From NCBI RefSeq assembly GCF_050436995.1, contig NC_134763.1, positions 7,869,001 to 7,933,000 of the forward strand: 64,000 nt of DNA. The letters are read 5' to 3'. The position numbers and the translations under genes are program-made. How positions within the stretch are numbered: position 1 is the stretch's first letter; each line of letters starts with the position of its first letter. The notes under the pieces are model-generated. The model was not told the origin of the DNA. It saw nothing but the letters and a program-made list of their open reading frames with translations, and did no database searches. Shown here in pieces: positions 1 through 13,287 of the stretch. This stretch comes from Anticarsia gemmatalis. Its lineage: Eukaryota > Arthropoda > Insecta > Lepidoptera > Erebidae.

Positions 1-1194
1 GCTGTTAGTCTTTTATAATTTCAATAAGTATATTAGATTATTCGCAATAGTAGCCGGGAGTTTGGTAACAGGAGCCATATTGCAATAGGTTCGCCCCCTA
101 TTTCATGGGACTGTCACTATTAATGGCGACACGCGTCCTTCATACGCGTAAACCTCTGCCTACACCTTCGAGTATAAAAGGCGTGATGTTATGTACCTTT
201 GATAGTCGTTACAAACTTACCTTCAGCTAGGTTAAAGAGCAAGAAACTCACGGTCCAAGTGAGAATTCTGCATTACACCCAGTTCATTGTTATGTATGCG
301 GTGTCTTAATTCTACACATACAAGAAACGATCAGATAAGTTGAAGCCATATGCTTATGAAAACAAATACAATAAAATATAACTGTTTTCAAACCAGCTTT
401 TTTATTAAATTGACATTTTTATTCTATTCGTAAACATCTCAATGATCCATATCATCGATCAAATTTTTTGTACCCATCTTAAGTTTACGGGGCGCCCGTA
501 CCCAGTTGCGCTCACCGGTCGGTAAACGATCTGTGGGTTAAGCAACCTTTGGCGCGGTCATTCCATAGATGGATGACCGCATAGTGGTATTTGAACTGGG
601 TGTATTCGTGCTTCGGAGGGCACGTAAAAATTCGTTCCCGGCTTTTGTCAATCAAGATAACAGTTGTTAAGCCACGTCAAAGGCCTTCGGGCGGCTTGAG
701 CAACTTTGACATTTTTCTGACCACTAACCACACGATAAGAAGAAGTCTTAAGTTTCAATTTCAATATAAAACGTTAGTTAAGAAATGCAGGTAACGTCAC
801 GAGGCGTGTTTTTAGAATATTTTATCGTAAATGAGCTTGGGATCCGATCGCGAGATGCCGTGCCTTGCGTGTTGCAGAATTTGAAGTTTTTGACGTGACC
901 GATTAAGGCGGCGCCCAGTGACGGATTTAGACCTCAAATTGTTGAGCATTGTTAATTTCGTATAATTATTTTTTTGGTGGTTTAAATTAATTTGTCGCTT
1001 CTCAGAGGTGGAAATGCAGACCTGTGTTTCGAATGAGTTTATGTGTACATATTGTTAATTAAAAACATCCATATCGGTGATAAGAGGTATATTTCTAAAA
1101 TTAACGGCTATGTGACTTCAGGGATGCATTTTAAATAACGCTTGTTTTTTAAATAGTTCACATTATATTTTATGTAAGTATTAGAATAATTTGA

Positions 1195-1330
1195 ATAGTA
1201 GCCCAGAGTTTGGTAACGTGTCCGGTACGTGGCAATAGGCCTGCCTTCTATCATATTCTACATGGGAGTAACATAGTCAATGTCGAGATGCGAGTATATT
1301 ACCTTCAAATATAACATATTATGTATGTCT
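1195..1330 (+). repeat. dispersed repeat with 'tggcaataggc'
   Basis: Matches the segment at about 55-200 (tagccgggagtttggtaaca versus tagcccagagtttggtaacg, then caataggttcg or caataggcctg). Reverse or partial relatives lie at 10190-10270 and 58835-58920 (ggtgtaggcagaggtgta with gccattaacaat). It is a common lepidopteran noncoding repeat; class uncertain. Confidence 0.5.
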
Positions 1331-1756
1331 GTATTTTATTTCCCAAGTAATATATGTCTTTTAAACCAACGTAAAACTTCTTAGCTCGAAATTTCATATC
1401 AACTTAAGATGAAATTGTAAACAGAATGGACCAACACATTTGTCAATTTCTCCGTAAGCTATAAAATGGAAATACAAATTTATTTTCAGTGCTTTCCAAG
1501 GAATCAATAAGTGTACACGTGTCGAGGACCCGCTGCAAGTTTTCTGTTCTCAGAAATTGTTCCTACTATCACACCGAGAAACTCATAATACTAGTTTTAT
1601 CCGTAGCCCGTTTCTGAACAGTCGACTTCTCAACTTTCGTGTATCGAGAGTTTGACGTTTAAAATGTACTGGAAAATAGTTCTTACAACGCCCGCTAGAG
1701 GCGCTGCATATCATATAGAGTTTCTCAATTAATAGCCAGTTGCTTCCTCGACTACC

Positions 1757-1960
1757 TACGTGGCGCAGTGGTTAAAGTCGCCACGTCGCCGTCGTTACCA
1801 TTGCGCCGAGAGGTCGTGCGTTTGATTCCCACGCGGAACAATATTATTTGTACGGTTCACAAATAGTTGTGTCGGGTCTGGTTATAGTTTGTGTCCGTTG
1901 TCTGTAGAATTTATGTTTGTAAAAGTCCCCGTGACAAAAGAGGAAGTCTGCGGAAGTTGT
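1757..1960 (+). mobile_element. tRNA-derived SINE
   Basis: An A-box-like gtggcgcagtggtta is followed about 55 nt later by a B-box-like gtgcgtttgattcccac, then a T/G-rich body (tagtttgtgtccgttgtctgtag). This is the head-and-tail arrangement of lepidopteran tRNA-derived SINEs. It does not fold as a proper tRNA gene with an acceptor stem. Confidence 0.6.
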
Positions 1961-2459
1961 CTTTTTAAAACTAATGAAGTTGTCGATAGTCACTAGTGCT
2001 AAAAAATTGACCTACCGGTTCTTAAATGGTAGGCAGATATGGACGTACAAAAGCACATGTGCGTGTAACAGTCAGCCCCTATTGATGAATGTTTTATAGA
2101 ATACAGCAGGTTTCTAGAGTATTTATATGATGTTTCATGTTAACAATATGGTGGGCTTATTTCTATATTATCCTGACATATGACTCATTGCCTTCAGAGA
2201 GTGCTATAGTTAACAAATGTCAGTCTATATTAGTTCAGTCGTATAACGCCGTGTAGTACGTTAGGTTAATTGAAAACAAATTTATCGTATCTATTTCAGA
2301 CAGTCTGGCGACGAGTAAAATTAAGTTTCGCGTTTGAACTCTAGATTTGATAATATAATTTATTATTTTAAATAATTTGATATTATAGAATGTGTTTTTT
2401 TTTTTCACAACAATTATGTTAACACGATAATATTGTGCGGCATCACTGTATTTTATAAA

Positions 2460-2660
2460 ACAAAGTCGTCACCCACATTTGTCTGTCTGTGTGTCTGTCT
2501 GTCTTTGTTTGCGATGCGAATCTACTAAATGGGTTTTTAAGCGGTTTTCAACAACAGATAGAGCGATTCTTGAAAAAGATTTTCTTTTGTAGTATAATTT
2601 GTTAAGGTTTTGTGTAAAAAAACTTTTTAACCCGGGGCGAAACCGGGGCTTAAAAGTTAA
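2460..2660 (+). repeat. dispersed repeat fragment with gtctgtctgt tract
   Basis: Contains tttgcgatgcgaatctacta, ttttcaacaacagatagagc and aacccggggcgaaaccgggg. It resembles a noncoding tail of a common lepidopteran retroelement. An antisense 95-codon frame here is not gene-like. Confidence 0.45.
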
Positions 2661-3037
2661 AACCCCATCGTGTTCACCAGTTAACCAAAATAAAACCAAA
2701 AAATTCAATATTTCGTAAATTGTAAAATTCATCATCTCGTAGTAGAAAGCGTACACGTTTTAAATTTATAAAAATAGTTGTATGATCATTTTTACAAGAC
2801 AAGTTTGCAATTAAATGCGTAATTTTGCGGCGCCGAGTGCGGCCCCGGCCGTCAACAGGTTTGCAACAGTGTTGCACGGACGCAAGTAATTGTTTTATTG
2901 GTTTTTTATCCGACCAACTGTGCGATCCGGTCTTACATTGTGCCGACGATCTACGTTGGCCCAATGACCGATATCGGTTCAAATCACTCACGATGCATGA
3001 TTTATAACGATTTAAATTTCTATTAAACTGATTAATT

Positions 3038-3137
3038 GGTTTCTGAGGCAATTTAGCGGTAGTTTATCTATTCAATAGCGTTTAAACTCTTATAAAAAAA
3101 AAAACTAAACTACCGCTAAATGTGCTTCACAAAACGG
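3038..3137. mobile_element. palindromic MITE, family A copy 1
   Basis: An imperfect palindrome: ttagcggtagtttatctatt near the left end and actaaactaccgctaaatgt near the right. Members of this family are 100-115 bp and nearly all terminal inverted repeat. Confidence 0.7.
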
Positions 3138-3610
3138 GGATTAGTAAATTGCTGTAGTAATGAATGAATAAATTATTATACGTCAAAACATTTGGGCGAA
3201 ACTTAAGAAAATGTTTTTAAGGAATCTCAATATATCTATTAAGAATGTGAGCAATAGTGAGCATACACTTTACAAAAATACATGAAGGCCACATGAAATT
3301 GTGATGTTAATGAAACTTTGTTCAACCTAAGCAAAATTTTGTTAAAGTATTTTAGAGTTAACACATTATCGTTACTAAATAACTACGTCAAATTACTATT
3401 TTAAGAACTTTAAATTAATTGCTAGAAAAACTAAAAATTCAGTTCATATTTTGAAATATTTTTTATCATCAATAATTTGATAATATTTATCCAATAAATA
3501 AATAATCTGGCCAATACTAGTACTATTACTTATTCTGTGCCAATACACAGCAAACCTAGTATAATATAAAAGTTTATGCGACCGTGTAAACGTACACATA
3601 TACGATCAGT

Positions 3611-3649
3611 ATGTGTGTGTGTGTGTTTGTTTGTGTGTGTGTGTGTGTT

Positions 3650-3685
<36 letters not shown>

Positions 3686-3690
3686 TTTGT
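3611..3690. repeat. (GT)n/(GTTT)n microsatellite
   Basis: About 80 bp of gtgtgt runs interrupted by gtttgtttg. An antisense open frame through it (Thr/His repeats) is an artefact of the repeat. Confidence 0.9.
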
Positions 3691-4739
3691 CCCAAGAGAG
3701 AGCATCAGTAAGATGTAAGGGCATTTAGGACAGATGATACACTTTTACTGCCGATATTGTATAATAAACCTGCCATTAGTATGAAAAACTATGGAATGTT
3801 AATAGGACATTTAAGCGCGCTAAGTAGTTATGCACTTATTAATTGCTAATCATTTAAAACGTGATGTTTATTCTGTGTCCTACTGAAGGGCTCCTTACAC
3901 ATCTATGCTAATGGCTTTTTTTACATAAAATAAGCAGTACCTACTTTAGAGGATTATCTTACGAATTTTATAAACGCGAAAGCTTGTGTTAATAGGTGTA
4001 TTTATGTTTGTATCTCTCTCACAGAAAAACTACTGAACGGAAATTGATGAAATATTAATAGTTCATTACCTCGATTATAACATAAACATACACAAACTTA
4101 TATACTTATCATCGGGAAATCTTTTCACGCAGACGTAGTCGCGAACAGGAACTAGTATATTGAAATCTAGGAACGGTCTGAATTGAAATTTGACTGTCCA
4201 TTTACAACTTAATTTAAACTACTTCAAAATAAAGCACTGTTAATAAGCTACAGTCTTTTTTAAAACTCCATATATAGCAATCAAAAGTTTATATTATATA
4301 TCTATTGGAAGATAGCAACGAAACAGTGTAAGAATTCCTTGATGGTTGAACAACAGTGTTGGTAAACCGCAGCACATGCCTCTACAATCTGATACGCGTC
4401 AACCGCAAATTTTCGCAATATTTCTAACGCTGAATGCCAGAAAATCGTTCTCGCGGTAATTTTGTACTTAAAATGAACCAAGAGTAGTGTAGAACTAGTC
4501 GTATTATAGGATAGATTTTGAAAAACTACGATTTTTCGACTTTACCCAGTAACGCTACTTGTCCATAGATGGCTAAAATAAAAGAAAAATTTATCGACAA
4601 AAGTCAATAAAATAGTAATACAAAAGCGAAGTTATGTACGTCAAATAATTTTCAATCAAGCGCATTCTAAGCGAAATATAACTTGCGTAACATTCATTTT
4701 AAACGTCTGATTCTCGATACGAAGGCAATACGATAGCAT

Positions 4740-4930
4740 ATCAGCTCTCGCCATCTTTCTGTACTTCAATTCTCGCCAGTCGGTACTTTCCAATATTGAG
4801 GGTTTGGCATATAAAATTTGCTGCAAAATAGTTCCTAAGGCGCCTACTAGAGGCGCTGATTGTTTCTTATATAAAATTTCTTCATAGCTAGCCTGTCGGT
4901 ATAATTGATGTAGCCCAACAACTTGGTACA
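4740..4930. mobile_element. MITE family B copy, decayed
   Basis: Carries tcgccagtcggtactttcca and gcgcctactagaggcgctga, then tagctagcctgtcggtataa. The ends have eroded. Confidence 0.45.
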
Positions 4931-5257
4931 GAGCCCTGGATGCAAGGTTCACGGAAGGCTAAAGTATACAAAATTTCGAATTAAGCATATAGGTTACCCG
5001 AAGACTATTGCAGTTTACGGATGCCCGTTTAACACTGCTATTTTATTTTTTATAAAATAATTATTAAATATAATCAAAAAATCATACATACCAAAGCTCT
5101 CTACTAAGTTGTCGGACTATAGTAGTAAAGAATGACGCATCTGAACCTGTCTTCGTAGAACTTTGTCAAAATGTAAAGATGTTGAAGATATGTAAATCGC
5201 GTGCGAGACGTAAGCAATTATAATGATTGCTTCTACATCATATTGCTTGTATTACTT

Positions 5258-5530
5258 GGAGTTTTTAGGGTTCCCTACCCAAAGGGTAAAACGGGACACT
5301 AATACTAAGCCTCCGCTGTCTGTCTCTCTCTAGGCTGTATCTCATAAACCGTGATAGCTAGAAAGCTGAAATTTTGACAAATGATGTATTTCAGTTGCCG
5401 CTATAACAACAAATACTGAAATTTAAAAAAAAAGAAATTTTAAGGGGTGTCCCTATTAAACGTGTATTTCTCGTATTTTTTGTTACGGAACCATTTGTAC
5501 GCGAGTCCGACTCGCACTTGGCCAGTTTTT
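5258..5530 (+). mobile_element. non-LTR retrotransposon 3' tail
   Basis: Carries gggttccctacccaaagggt, ggctgtatctcataaaccgt, gttgccgctataacaacaaa and ends gcacttggccagttttttat. I recognise it as a very common lepidopteran interspersed repeat, probably the 3' end of an RTE-like LINE. Only the tail is present, with no reverse transcriptase. Confidence 0.6.
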
Positions 5531-6411
5531 TATTTATTTTTATTTGTCTCTAATTGTAGGCCATTAAAGGTAGACCATGAATATCGACGCCTTCAACTAT
5601 ATGTGTAAGTAATTTTCACACAGTTTACGACATTGTTGCAATTTATTTTAAGATTAAAAGATAATTTGAACAAGTTGTATGACACGATTATTTATTTTCT
5701 TAGAAAAATAATTTAAAATTCAGGTTTTTATAAATAATGAAGCCAAAGTATGCTCGTTATGTTTTCATGGCTAAATTATTAAACTAATAGGGTTTCCCTA
5801 AAGAGACCAAGATATATTTATATTTACAGAAAAACTTTTAACATTAATAAAGTATTATACTAAACCATGAAAAATTTACAAAAAAAAAATAATTACAATC
5901 ATACAATTTTACAATATCCAATGCATAAAAAATTATTGGATTGAATTTTGTTTTTTTGGCGTATTCATTTTATGTTACCGTATTTATGGTAAATAAGATT
6001 GCATAGCCTAGTAATAAGTTAATAAACGAAGTAATTAATATATTTTGACAACGTAGAGACTAGGGGACTATATAAAAATTGTATCTCAATTTTTAATTGT
6101 AGTATTATTTATACTTCACCTGACATAAAATAATATTATATATGTATATACTCGGTTATGTTCATCTATAATTATTTATCTACAGCCACACACTTCGTTC
6201 TTCATAGAACCTTTACAATGTACCATATCTCATTTTACTTTATTTCGTAGCAAATTAATAATTTAAAGAACTAGTAAGTCGTTTCGTGTTTTTAAACTAC
6301 TCATATATTCATTTATTTTAGCCTGAGGGCTTTTTAATAACAGGTAAAATATACAGTCTGGTCTGATATAACGGAACCCACGATGCCTTTTACGATAACC
6401 ATCTTTATCAA

Positions 6412-6660
6412 TGCACTATCTGACCCGCGCAACTTTGCTTGCGTCACATAAGAAAAAATGGGTCATATTTTCCCCCGTTTTTGTATTTTTTTTACTGGTA
6501 CTTTTCTCCTGTTGGTAGAAGCGTGATGTTATATAGCCTATAGCCTTCCTCAATAAATAGGCTATCCAACTGTAAACTGTATTTTTTCAATACGCACCAG
6601 TAGTTCCTGAGATTAGCGCGTTTAGACAAACAAACTCTTCAGCTTTATAATATTAATTAA
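6412..6660 (+). mobile_element. dispersed retroelement tail, family 'gcgcaacttcgcttgcg'
   Basis: Shares cgcgcaactttgcttgcgtc, gcgtgatgttatatagccta, cagtagttcctgagattagc and a 3' ttataatatta with copies at 24030-24265 (+), 31565-31825 (-) and a decayed copy at 56088-56240 (+). Tail-only copies in both orientations suggest non-LTR retrotransposition with 5' truncation. Confidence 0.6.
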
Positions 6661-7582
6661 AGATTTCACTCTATAACAATGTCCTCTTAACCGATATTTG
6701 GCGGCCAGTTTCATTGAAACTAGAAAACTGCGCAGTTTGTTTGTTTGTTTTTTATTAGCCGGATTCTATGTCTCACTGCTGAGCAAAGGCCTCTCCCCTG
6801 AGCTTCCAGTCCCCTAGGTCGATTGTCAATTTTCTTACTTCACAAAATTCCTTTACTTCAATAGCCCGGTGGGACGGATAACTGACTCGACCAGTAAGAT
6901 GTCAGGCGCAGGACCGACGGCTTGACGTGCTCTGCAAGGCGCCGCGGTGGTCTACAGCCTCAACTTCCTATCTCCGCATAATTCACTAAGCTTTCCTTTT
7001 CAAAATACATGCAGAGATAATTTTTTTCCTAATTTCCTGCAACTGTAAATTCTACGAACAAAATATGGCATGCATACTTTAACCTAAAATTGTTTGCAAA
7101 TTATAATGACACAACTCTAGCCTTCGTAATGATAACCCGGGTCCGATAAGTACCTTAAAACACCCGGGACGTCCTCCATCCAATCGTAACTTTATATCGA
7201 TTCGTAGAAACAGTAAGTTTGTATGTTACAACGCTATACGTAACTACTGGCCCACTAACAGCCGCTTTGTAATTGGTCGGTTTGAGCTCAACACTAATTT
7301 CATGCAATGTCGTCACACCGCGTGCCCAAGCATGAAAGACATACAATATTGCTCTTTGCTTTTAAATAACAATACAACTACCGCGTTACTAGGTATTATT
7401 GTAGCGTGTTTGTACTTACACATATTATTATAATCTAATTGGATCATAAACTAAGTTGAATCAAGTACTCCGTACAACGCGTGCGCTTTTTTTTGTAAAA
7501 TAGTGGATTGTGACGTCACGGTTTCGTATTTTGATTTTAGAAAAAGATTATCAAAGAAGCTATATCAAAGTGATAGGTAGGT

Positions 7583-7759
7583 ACTGTAGCTCTATTCTCT
7601 ACTTTTATCGACTATCGACAACCGGATAGCTATCGAGAAAATTTGTTTGAAAATCTGATTACGCCTCTAAGTGGCTTCATAAGAACTATTTTTGCTGTAC
7701 ATTTTAAATGTCACTCTTTCGATACTCGACAGTACTGTCTGTAGAGAATCGCGCTACTG
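7583..7759. mobile_element. MITE family B copy
   Basis: Left end gtagctctattctctacttt with tatcgactatcgacaaccgg; right end gtagagaatcgcgctactg. The body matches the 17164 copy (tttgaaaatctgattacgcc, ttttgctgtacattttaaat). Confidence 0.65.
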
Positions 7760-7867
7760 TTTCTTCCAACACAGATGTACGCAACCATTAATAATTCTGA
7801 ATTGCACTTATATTTTCTGCTTAAATACTTACCTCTCTTATAAACTACTAGAGATCCACAATACGTA

Positions 7868-8040
7868 GTCATCATCAGCCTAGCCTTTCTTTCAACTATG
7901 TTGGAGTCGGCTTCCAGTCTCATTGGATGCAGCTGCATATTAGTATTTTACATGGAGCGACTGCCTATCTGACCTCCACAACCCAGTTACCTACGTTATA
8001 ACACGACCCTTCAGCAAGACTGGTATAGTAGCTACTATGG
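7868..8040 (+). mobile_element. LINE-like repeat fragment
   Basis: Contains catcatcagcctagcctttc, ttggagtcggcttccagtct and gcgactgcctatctgacctc, which I recognise as part of an abundant lepidopteran interspersed repeat. It carries no intact frame. Confidence 0.5.
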
Positions 8041-9034
8041 ATGAAAAGTATTGGTTACTTAAACAAGCCGTGATTGCTTACTCTACATAAAACTCCAATC
8101 ATTCACCGTTACGGCGACGGCAACTCTACTGTAATAATAATTAACTGTAATTAAATAATTATCTCTCCTTGTAATTAAACTGTCACTATTTTATAATGTT
8201 TTAGTGTCAGAAACTAATTTTGTTTGCTTTATTAATTTTAAATCGACTCATTTACCTCGGCCGATTGACTGAACTACTCGGTATCGAGTAGCTATCTAAA
8301 GATTTATTTTTCTGATGAAAATGTTCTGAAACTTAAATAAAATGTTTTTTTTATTATTCTACTAGTTCAGTCTGAACCTATAGGGTATTTTTTTGTTTCA
8401 GAATGAACAATTCGATTTCGTACGTGTACTCATTTATTCAAAATCATTTTAAGGTATTATTTCTAGTTTAAAAGTATAAAAGCATGTTACATTTTAGTGA
8501 ATCTGTTCTCAACATTTACAGCAGTTTCACCCATGATCCATCATTTTGTTACCTATACAAAGTCAGTCAAGACGTTCAATACATATAGGCGGCGGGATTA
8601 TACTTGCGATCTTCCTTGGACATATAAAAATTGGCCCGGGATATTCACAATAACGATAACAGCTCCGGGCGGTCTATTTCTACCTTACTTTGTATTTCAC
8701 GAGTTCAGCCTCCCTTATTTATCTTCTCACCCCGCTGTCAATTAAACGAGTGTGTTTTATTTAAACACATTTGTAGCCATCTGCCCGCCTACAATTCAAC
8801 GAAAACGAAACTTCGCACTAAATTTCGGTTGATTCTGAGCATGGTTTTATTCCTTTTCAAGCTTAGTTTCAATGAATTTTGTTTGGTAGACACATTTAGG
8901 TAGTCCGACAACTTTGAGAGAGAACACCCCCTCTGTTGCATACGCCTACGGGTCACTGATGTTCTAAATTCTGTCTTGTTTGCCTCCGTCAGCCGCAAAC
9001 AGCTCGCTCGCAAACATTGAAACTGTAACCAAAA

Positions 9035-9103
9035 TTACTAAGAGTAGGCCTATGTTTCGTGAAAACTTCGTATTCATTCACGAAACAGGCCTACTCTTAG
9101 TAA
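9035..9103. repeat. 27-bp hairpin
   Basis: ttactaagagtaggcctatg continuing tttcgtgaa pairs with ttcacgaaacaggcctac continuing tcttagtaa across a 13-base loop, with one mismatch or bulge. Possibly a MITE remnant. Confidence 0.6.
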
Positions 9104-9562
9104 AAATATTTAAATAATAATATGTCAACAGAAGCGTTGACAAACCATTTAAAATTTACGATGTTTAATAAGATTAATTATTGCTTAATGATTTGTATCG
9201 TTATAAAACTTATGAACATTAATGTCAAAAGTAACGGTTGATGTGCTAAAAAATATCTCATTAACGTATAAAATATTTGCACGCAAAGTTTTAATGAATC
9301 GAGAAGTCAACGCGAATAATGGCTACCGTTTGCGAAGATTGCAATGAAATTTCATTATTATTTAAACTACTATTGGTAAATATGGAAACTTGTATGACTG
9401 TCCGTGGTCATTCGTCTAGAAAATTCGATTGTAATGTGATAATGAAGGAATTAATTGATTGATTACATTGGAATTACAATGAGATTTGGCATTACATTTA
9501 CATTCGCCAAGTGTGGCCACAGTGACCGCCCTCGTACCCATTATTTCTATAAAGCCTAAGCG

Positions 9563-9754
9563 CGGTTCTCTACAGTCGATACTTTCGAGTATTGAGAGGT
9601 TGACATTAAAAATGCACTGCAAAAATAGTTTTTACAACGCCCGCTAGAGGCGCTGATCAGACTTTAATACATAATTTCTAAACCATAGATTGTCGTACAA
9701 TTTTTTTTGACAGCTAGTCTGTTGCGGTTAATAGAAGAGAATCGAGCTGTACTG
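9563..9754. mobile_element. MITE family B copy, reverse orientation
   Basis: Carries ggttctctacagtcgatact, tttacaacgcccgctagagg and agagaatcgagctgtactg. The centre cgcccgctagaggcgctgat is shared with 1617-1735 and 4740-4930. Confidence 0.6.
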
Positions 9755-10853
9755 TTTGCAGGCTTTGATTCGTTTGAAGCAAAAATTCTGAGCCGAATCA
9801 CCAAAATATACTATGCAGGCAAAGCCAGGATATTAAGCCGGTTAGAAATAATGAATTAACGAACACAAATCACGCCGGCACGTACACTGTCAAAATTTCA
9901 TTGCTCGCTTTTCTTCATTGTTACAAAATGTTTCGTTAAGCACCGACGCATTTCCGTATTTATGTGTGTAACGTATCTTTACGAGTACATCACACGCAAT
10001 GCTCTCTGGTGAATAACCATTTGGATAACGACTTTCCATTTTCTTACTATTGTTGACATATATGAAAAATTTAAATCATTTCAATGGCGGTTTAGTATTT
10101 CATAGTATTTTAGCTTTTATAAGACGTGAATGTGGTCACTTAAATACTTGTTTTATTTAGATTTATATGCGTATATACATAATATCAAGGTCTAGGTTGA
10201 CACCCGAAGGTGTAGGCAGAGGTGTAGATATACTCCTGCGTTGCGCCATTAACAATGTTAGTTCTTTGTAATTATTATACGTAGAATTATTGTTATAATG
10301 TTCTGCTTCAATACGGAGGCCATAATGTTATCAACATTTTCAAGAATAATGATCAAATTACAACCAGTTTACACGAAACTTCGACGATTATATTGTTAAT
10401 TATTTTCGAATGAATCTTTCTTTCTTTTAAAAAAAATCGCATCACAAGTCGTTCAGTCGTTTTTGACTTTACTGCTAACAAACATACAGACAGACATAGT
10501 AACAGTCTTAGTTTTATAATATATCATAATTACCATTTTTACAATTTAAATCGAAGCAATTTCTATGTAAAACAATCCATCATGTTATACAAGGTTTGAA
10601 AGACGATATCGCGTGTTTAAATAATCGTGATTTGATTGCTAGCTTAGATACATAATTAATTTTTAGTTTGGATTAATTTACGATTGGCTTACCGATTGAT
10701 TGATTCAATTAATTAATAATGACAGCACGTCATTAAAATTTTACCTGATTTGTAATGTTGATCGTTTAGTGTACACAGTTGGCTAAGATATTAGACCGTA
10801 ATTAGGCTTACGTCATGGGCCAGGGTAGGCCTAGATATTGGAACTCACTAATG

Positions 10854-10968
10854 CCCGGTTTCTGAGGCTCATTTAGCAGTAGTTTGTCTATTCAAACTCT
10901 CGTATTTATATGAGTTAAAACGCTATTGAATAGATAAACTACCGTTAAATGTACCTCAGGAACCAGGG
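10854..10968. mobile_element. palindromic MITE, family A copy 2
   Basis: Ends cccggtttctgaggct and cctcaggaaccaggg. The inner arms are tagtttgtctattcaa and attgaatagataaacta. Confidence 0.75.
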
Positions 10969-12042
10969 GTAAGTCATCCTGTTGGGCCACAGTAGTCCAA
11001 GGCTGTGTGCCCTGAGTATGTAGATTGTTAACAAACGCTGTAAATAAAATATCTTTTCTTTTTTAGAAAAGAAGTGTTATTCAGTTTGCTGAATTCGTTA
11101 CTCAATATTATATGACTCTTGACACTTTGCTTGTTACCGTTTTATGTATTTAACTAAATATAAAAAATATCAACTACACAAGTTAATTTCCGAGATTTCA
11201 AAAAATTACCAAAATCATTTTTACCTATGCACCAATCGCAAATCACAAGTTAGAAACAGTGGATTTTGACAAAAATCATCTTGGCCTAATAGTGAACATA
11301 GCTATTTGTGTGGTTTGTTATTAGTTACAATAAATAAGAGTAAAAGTAAACTACTAGTTACTTTATGGTGTGCAATCACCATAGAAAAAGCCATTTCTAT
11401 TCCCCCTTATTTCTATTCATGGAATAAACGGTTATGCGTATTTACGTTCTTTATATCAGCTGCTAAACGGCAATTTAGATCTTTTTGTAGTAATACAATT
11501 TAACGGTTGTCTTCTGCAATAGAAATGTTACTGCTGGAATGATTAACAAAAACATATTCTATTTAGATCTGCAAGTGAAAATTCCATTGGTCACTTGCAT
11601 ATAAACATTGCTTGTATCTATCAATAACCGTTTTGAAGATGTTTTAAGCAAGCAAGTTTTTCTCTCTATGTTGTCCGTTACGTAATTAAACCCATATTTT
11701 ATTTGCACAGCAATGACCAGAAAGTTAAGTGTGCTTTAAAAATAATTAGTAATCGAAAAAACATCGCAATGAAATAAGATGAAAGAAGTGTGAAATGTCT
11801 TTAGCTCGCAAATGAACAGCACGGTGGACTGAAAGCACATCTCCTCTCTAGTTTTTGGGAGGAGACTGTGGGACAGTATTTGATATTTTTATAAGTCAAT
11901 TTATCTAAATACCGTCTCAATGCTTGTTTGGATACATTGCATATCTTCAAGAATTAATTTATAGAACTTTTCTTCTTGTGTGTAAAATATAGAAATTTAT
12001 AGCCGGTACACTTATAGCTTCGAAAAGATATCTGTAGGTACA

Positions 12043-12063
12043 CAGACAGACAGACAGACAGAC
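12043..12063. repeat. (CAGA)n microsatellite
   Basis: Five tandem cagacagaca-type units. A second tract of the same unit is at 54431-54452. Confidence 0.85.
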
Positions 12064-12180
12064 TCGAATTCGAACCCTTGAAAGCTATGGAAGATATAGA
12101 TATATGGGAGGCGAATGTTTAGGACTTTTCTTTTACACGTTTATAACGATACTTTCTAATATATTTTTGTGTAATGTTTT

Positions 12181-12310
12181 CAGACGGCGCAAGAGCCAGC
12201 ACCGTCGTCATCGGCGGGGTCGGCAGACAGCTCGTAAACCAGTGGGCCATTGTGAGCCGGACTATAGTGCTAGATCTGTTAAGTACGTGAGAAACGCCCA
12301 CGCGATTATG
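12181..12310 (+). other. candidate coding exon of unknown gene
   Basis: A GC-rich block stands out of AT-rich DNA immediately after an acceptor-like tract ending tgttttcag at 12180. All three frames stay open for some distance: one reads TAQEPAPSSSAGSADSS then stop (12232), one reads GARASTVVIGGVGRQLV and on to a stop near 12290, and one stays open to 12406. I cannot tell which frame, if any, is used, nor find partner exons. It could be a terminal or internal exon of a plus-strand gene, or part of a repeat. Confidence 0.25.
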
Positions 12311-13287
12311 TACCTTATGTTATGTTGTTATAAGACACATTGTGCATTGATATGTGAATGTTACGAAACTACCCGCGTTTTAACCGACGTTAGATTTTTT
12401 AAGTAATTTGGGTTTAGACTGTTTTGTATTGAAATATGATGACGAAAAGCAATCATTCGGATTCACAAACAAGAAATATGTTAGTATGAGAATTTTTTTT
12501 GTTATCAAACAGTTTGGCAGGAAAAAGTCGAATAAATTAGGGCGATTTACTACCCTTATCATCTATTGAGTTTAGTATGAAAACCTGTATAGCGATTTTT
12601 TACTACCGCCGACTGACAACTGGCTAACTATCAACCTTTTAGTATGAAAACCCGATCGGCGCCTTTAACGAGTGCCGTAGAAACTATTTTTACAGTACAT
12701 TCTTTTCATAGATTTCATTCATAGATTTGCACTGTTCGGGGCCTGAAAGTGTCAATTCATATTATTGTTGAGAATACGGTGTTCAGGCACATTGTAATTA
12801 ATTGGTCTTAGAGACCGACTTGGCATAATTTTCTCACATTGCGAGCTTTTATAAAGAAAAGACAATGGTTAGCCATTTGTAAAGAACTTGAAGTATGATC
12901 ATCAATATAAGTATTCTTAGACTTTTTTACTTTCTCCACGGCTTTCCCGCCTTTGTAGGGTTAGCGAACCGCAACAGTTTATAGACGAAAAGCATGTTTT
13001 ACTAAATTATGTTACAGGTACAACTAAACAATGGGAGATAGAATAAATTTAAATTATCTTGTAAAAAGTGAGAAGCCGGTTTCACAGATTATAAATAAGT
13101 GTCGGATAACGTAACTATTAGATTTAATGACAGTAAATGAAAACAAATGATGTATAATAGAATACGAGAATTAATGTGTAGAAGCATTTTACCTTAGAAT
13201 GCGTGTTCGCGTTAATTCCCTTATTCTATTTATAATAAACATTGCGACGCGAAAGTTTTAGTTAGCAATGAAAACACCTGTCTTACC

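Larger units (their letters stand above)
1..12180. other. intergenic, repeat-dense region
   Basis: No gene is supported. It holds pieces of several dispersed repeats (about 55-200, 1195-1330, 1755-1960, 2460-2660, 5258-5530, 6412-6660, 6762-6900, 7868-8040 and 10190-10270), palindromic MITEs (3038-3137, 7583-7759, 9563-9754, 10854-10968), a GT microsatellite and a perfect-looking hairpin at 9035-9103. Open frames here are short and lack protein-like composition. Confidence 0.7.

Noticed and set aside
3530..3724. Antisense frame with Thr/His repeats
   Set aside because: Translation of the GT microsatellite.
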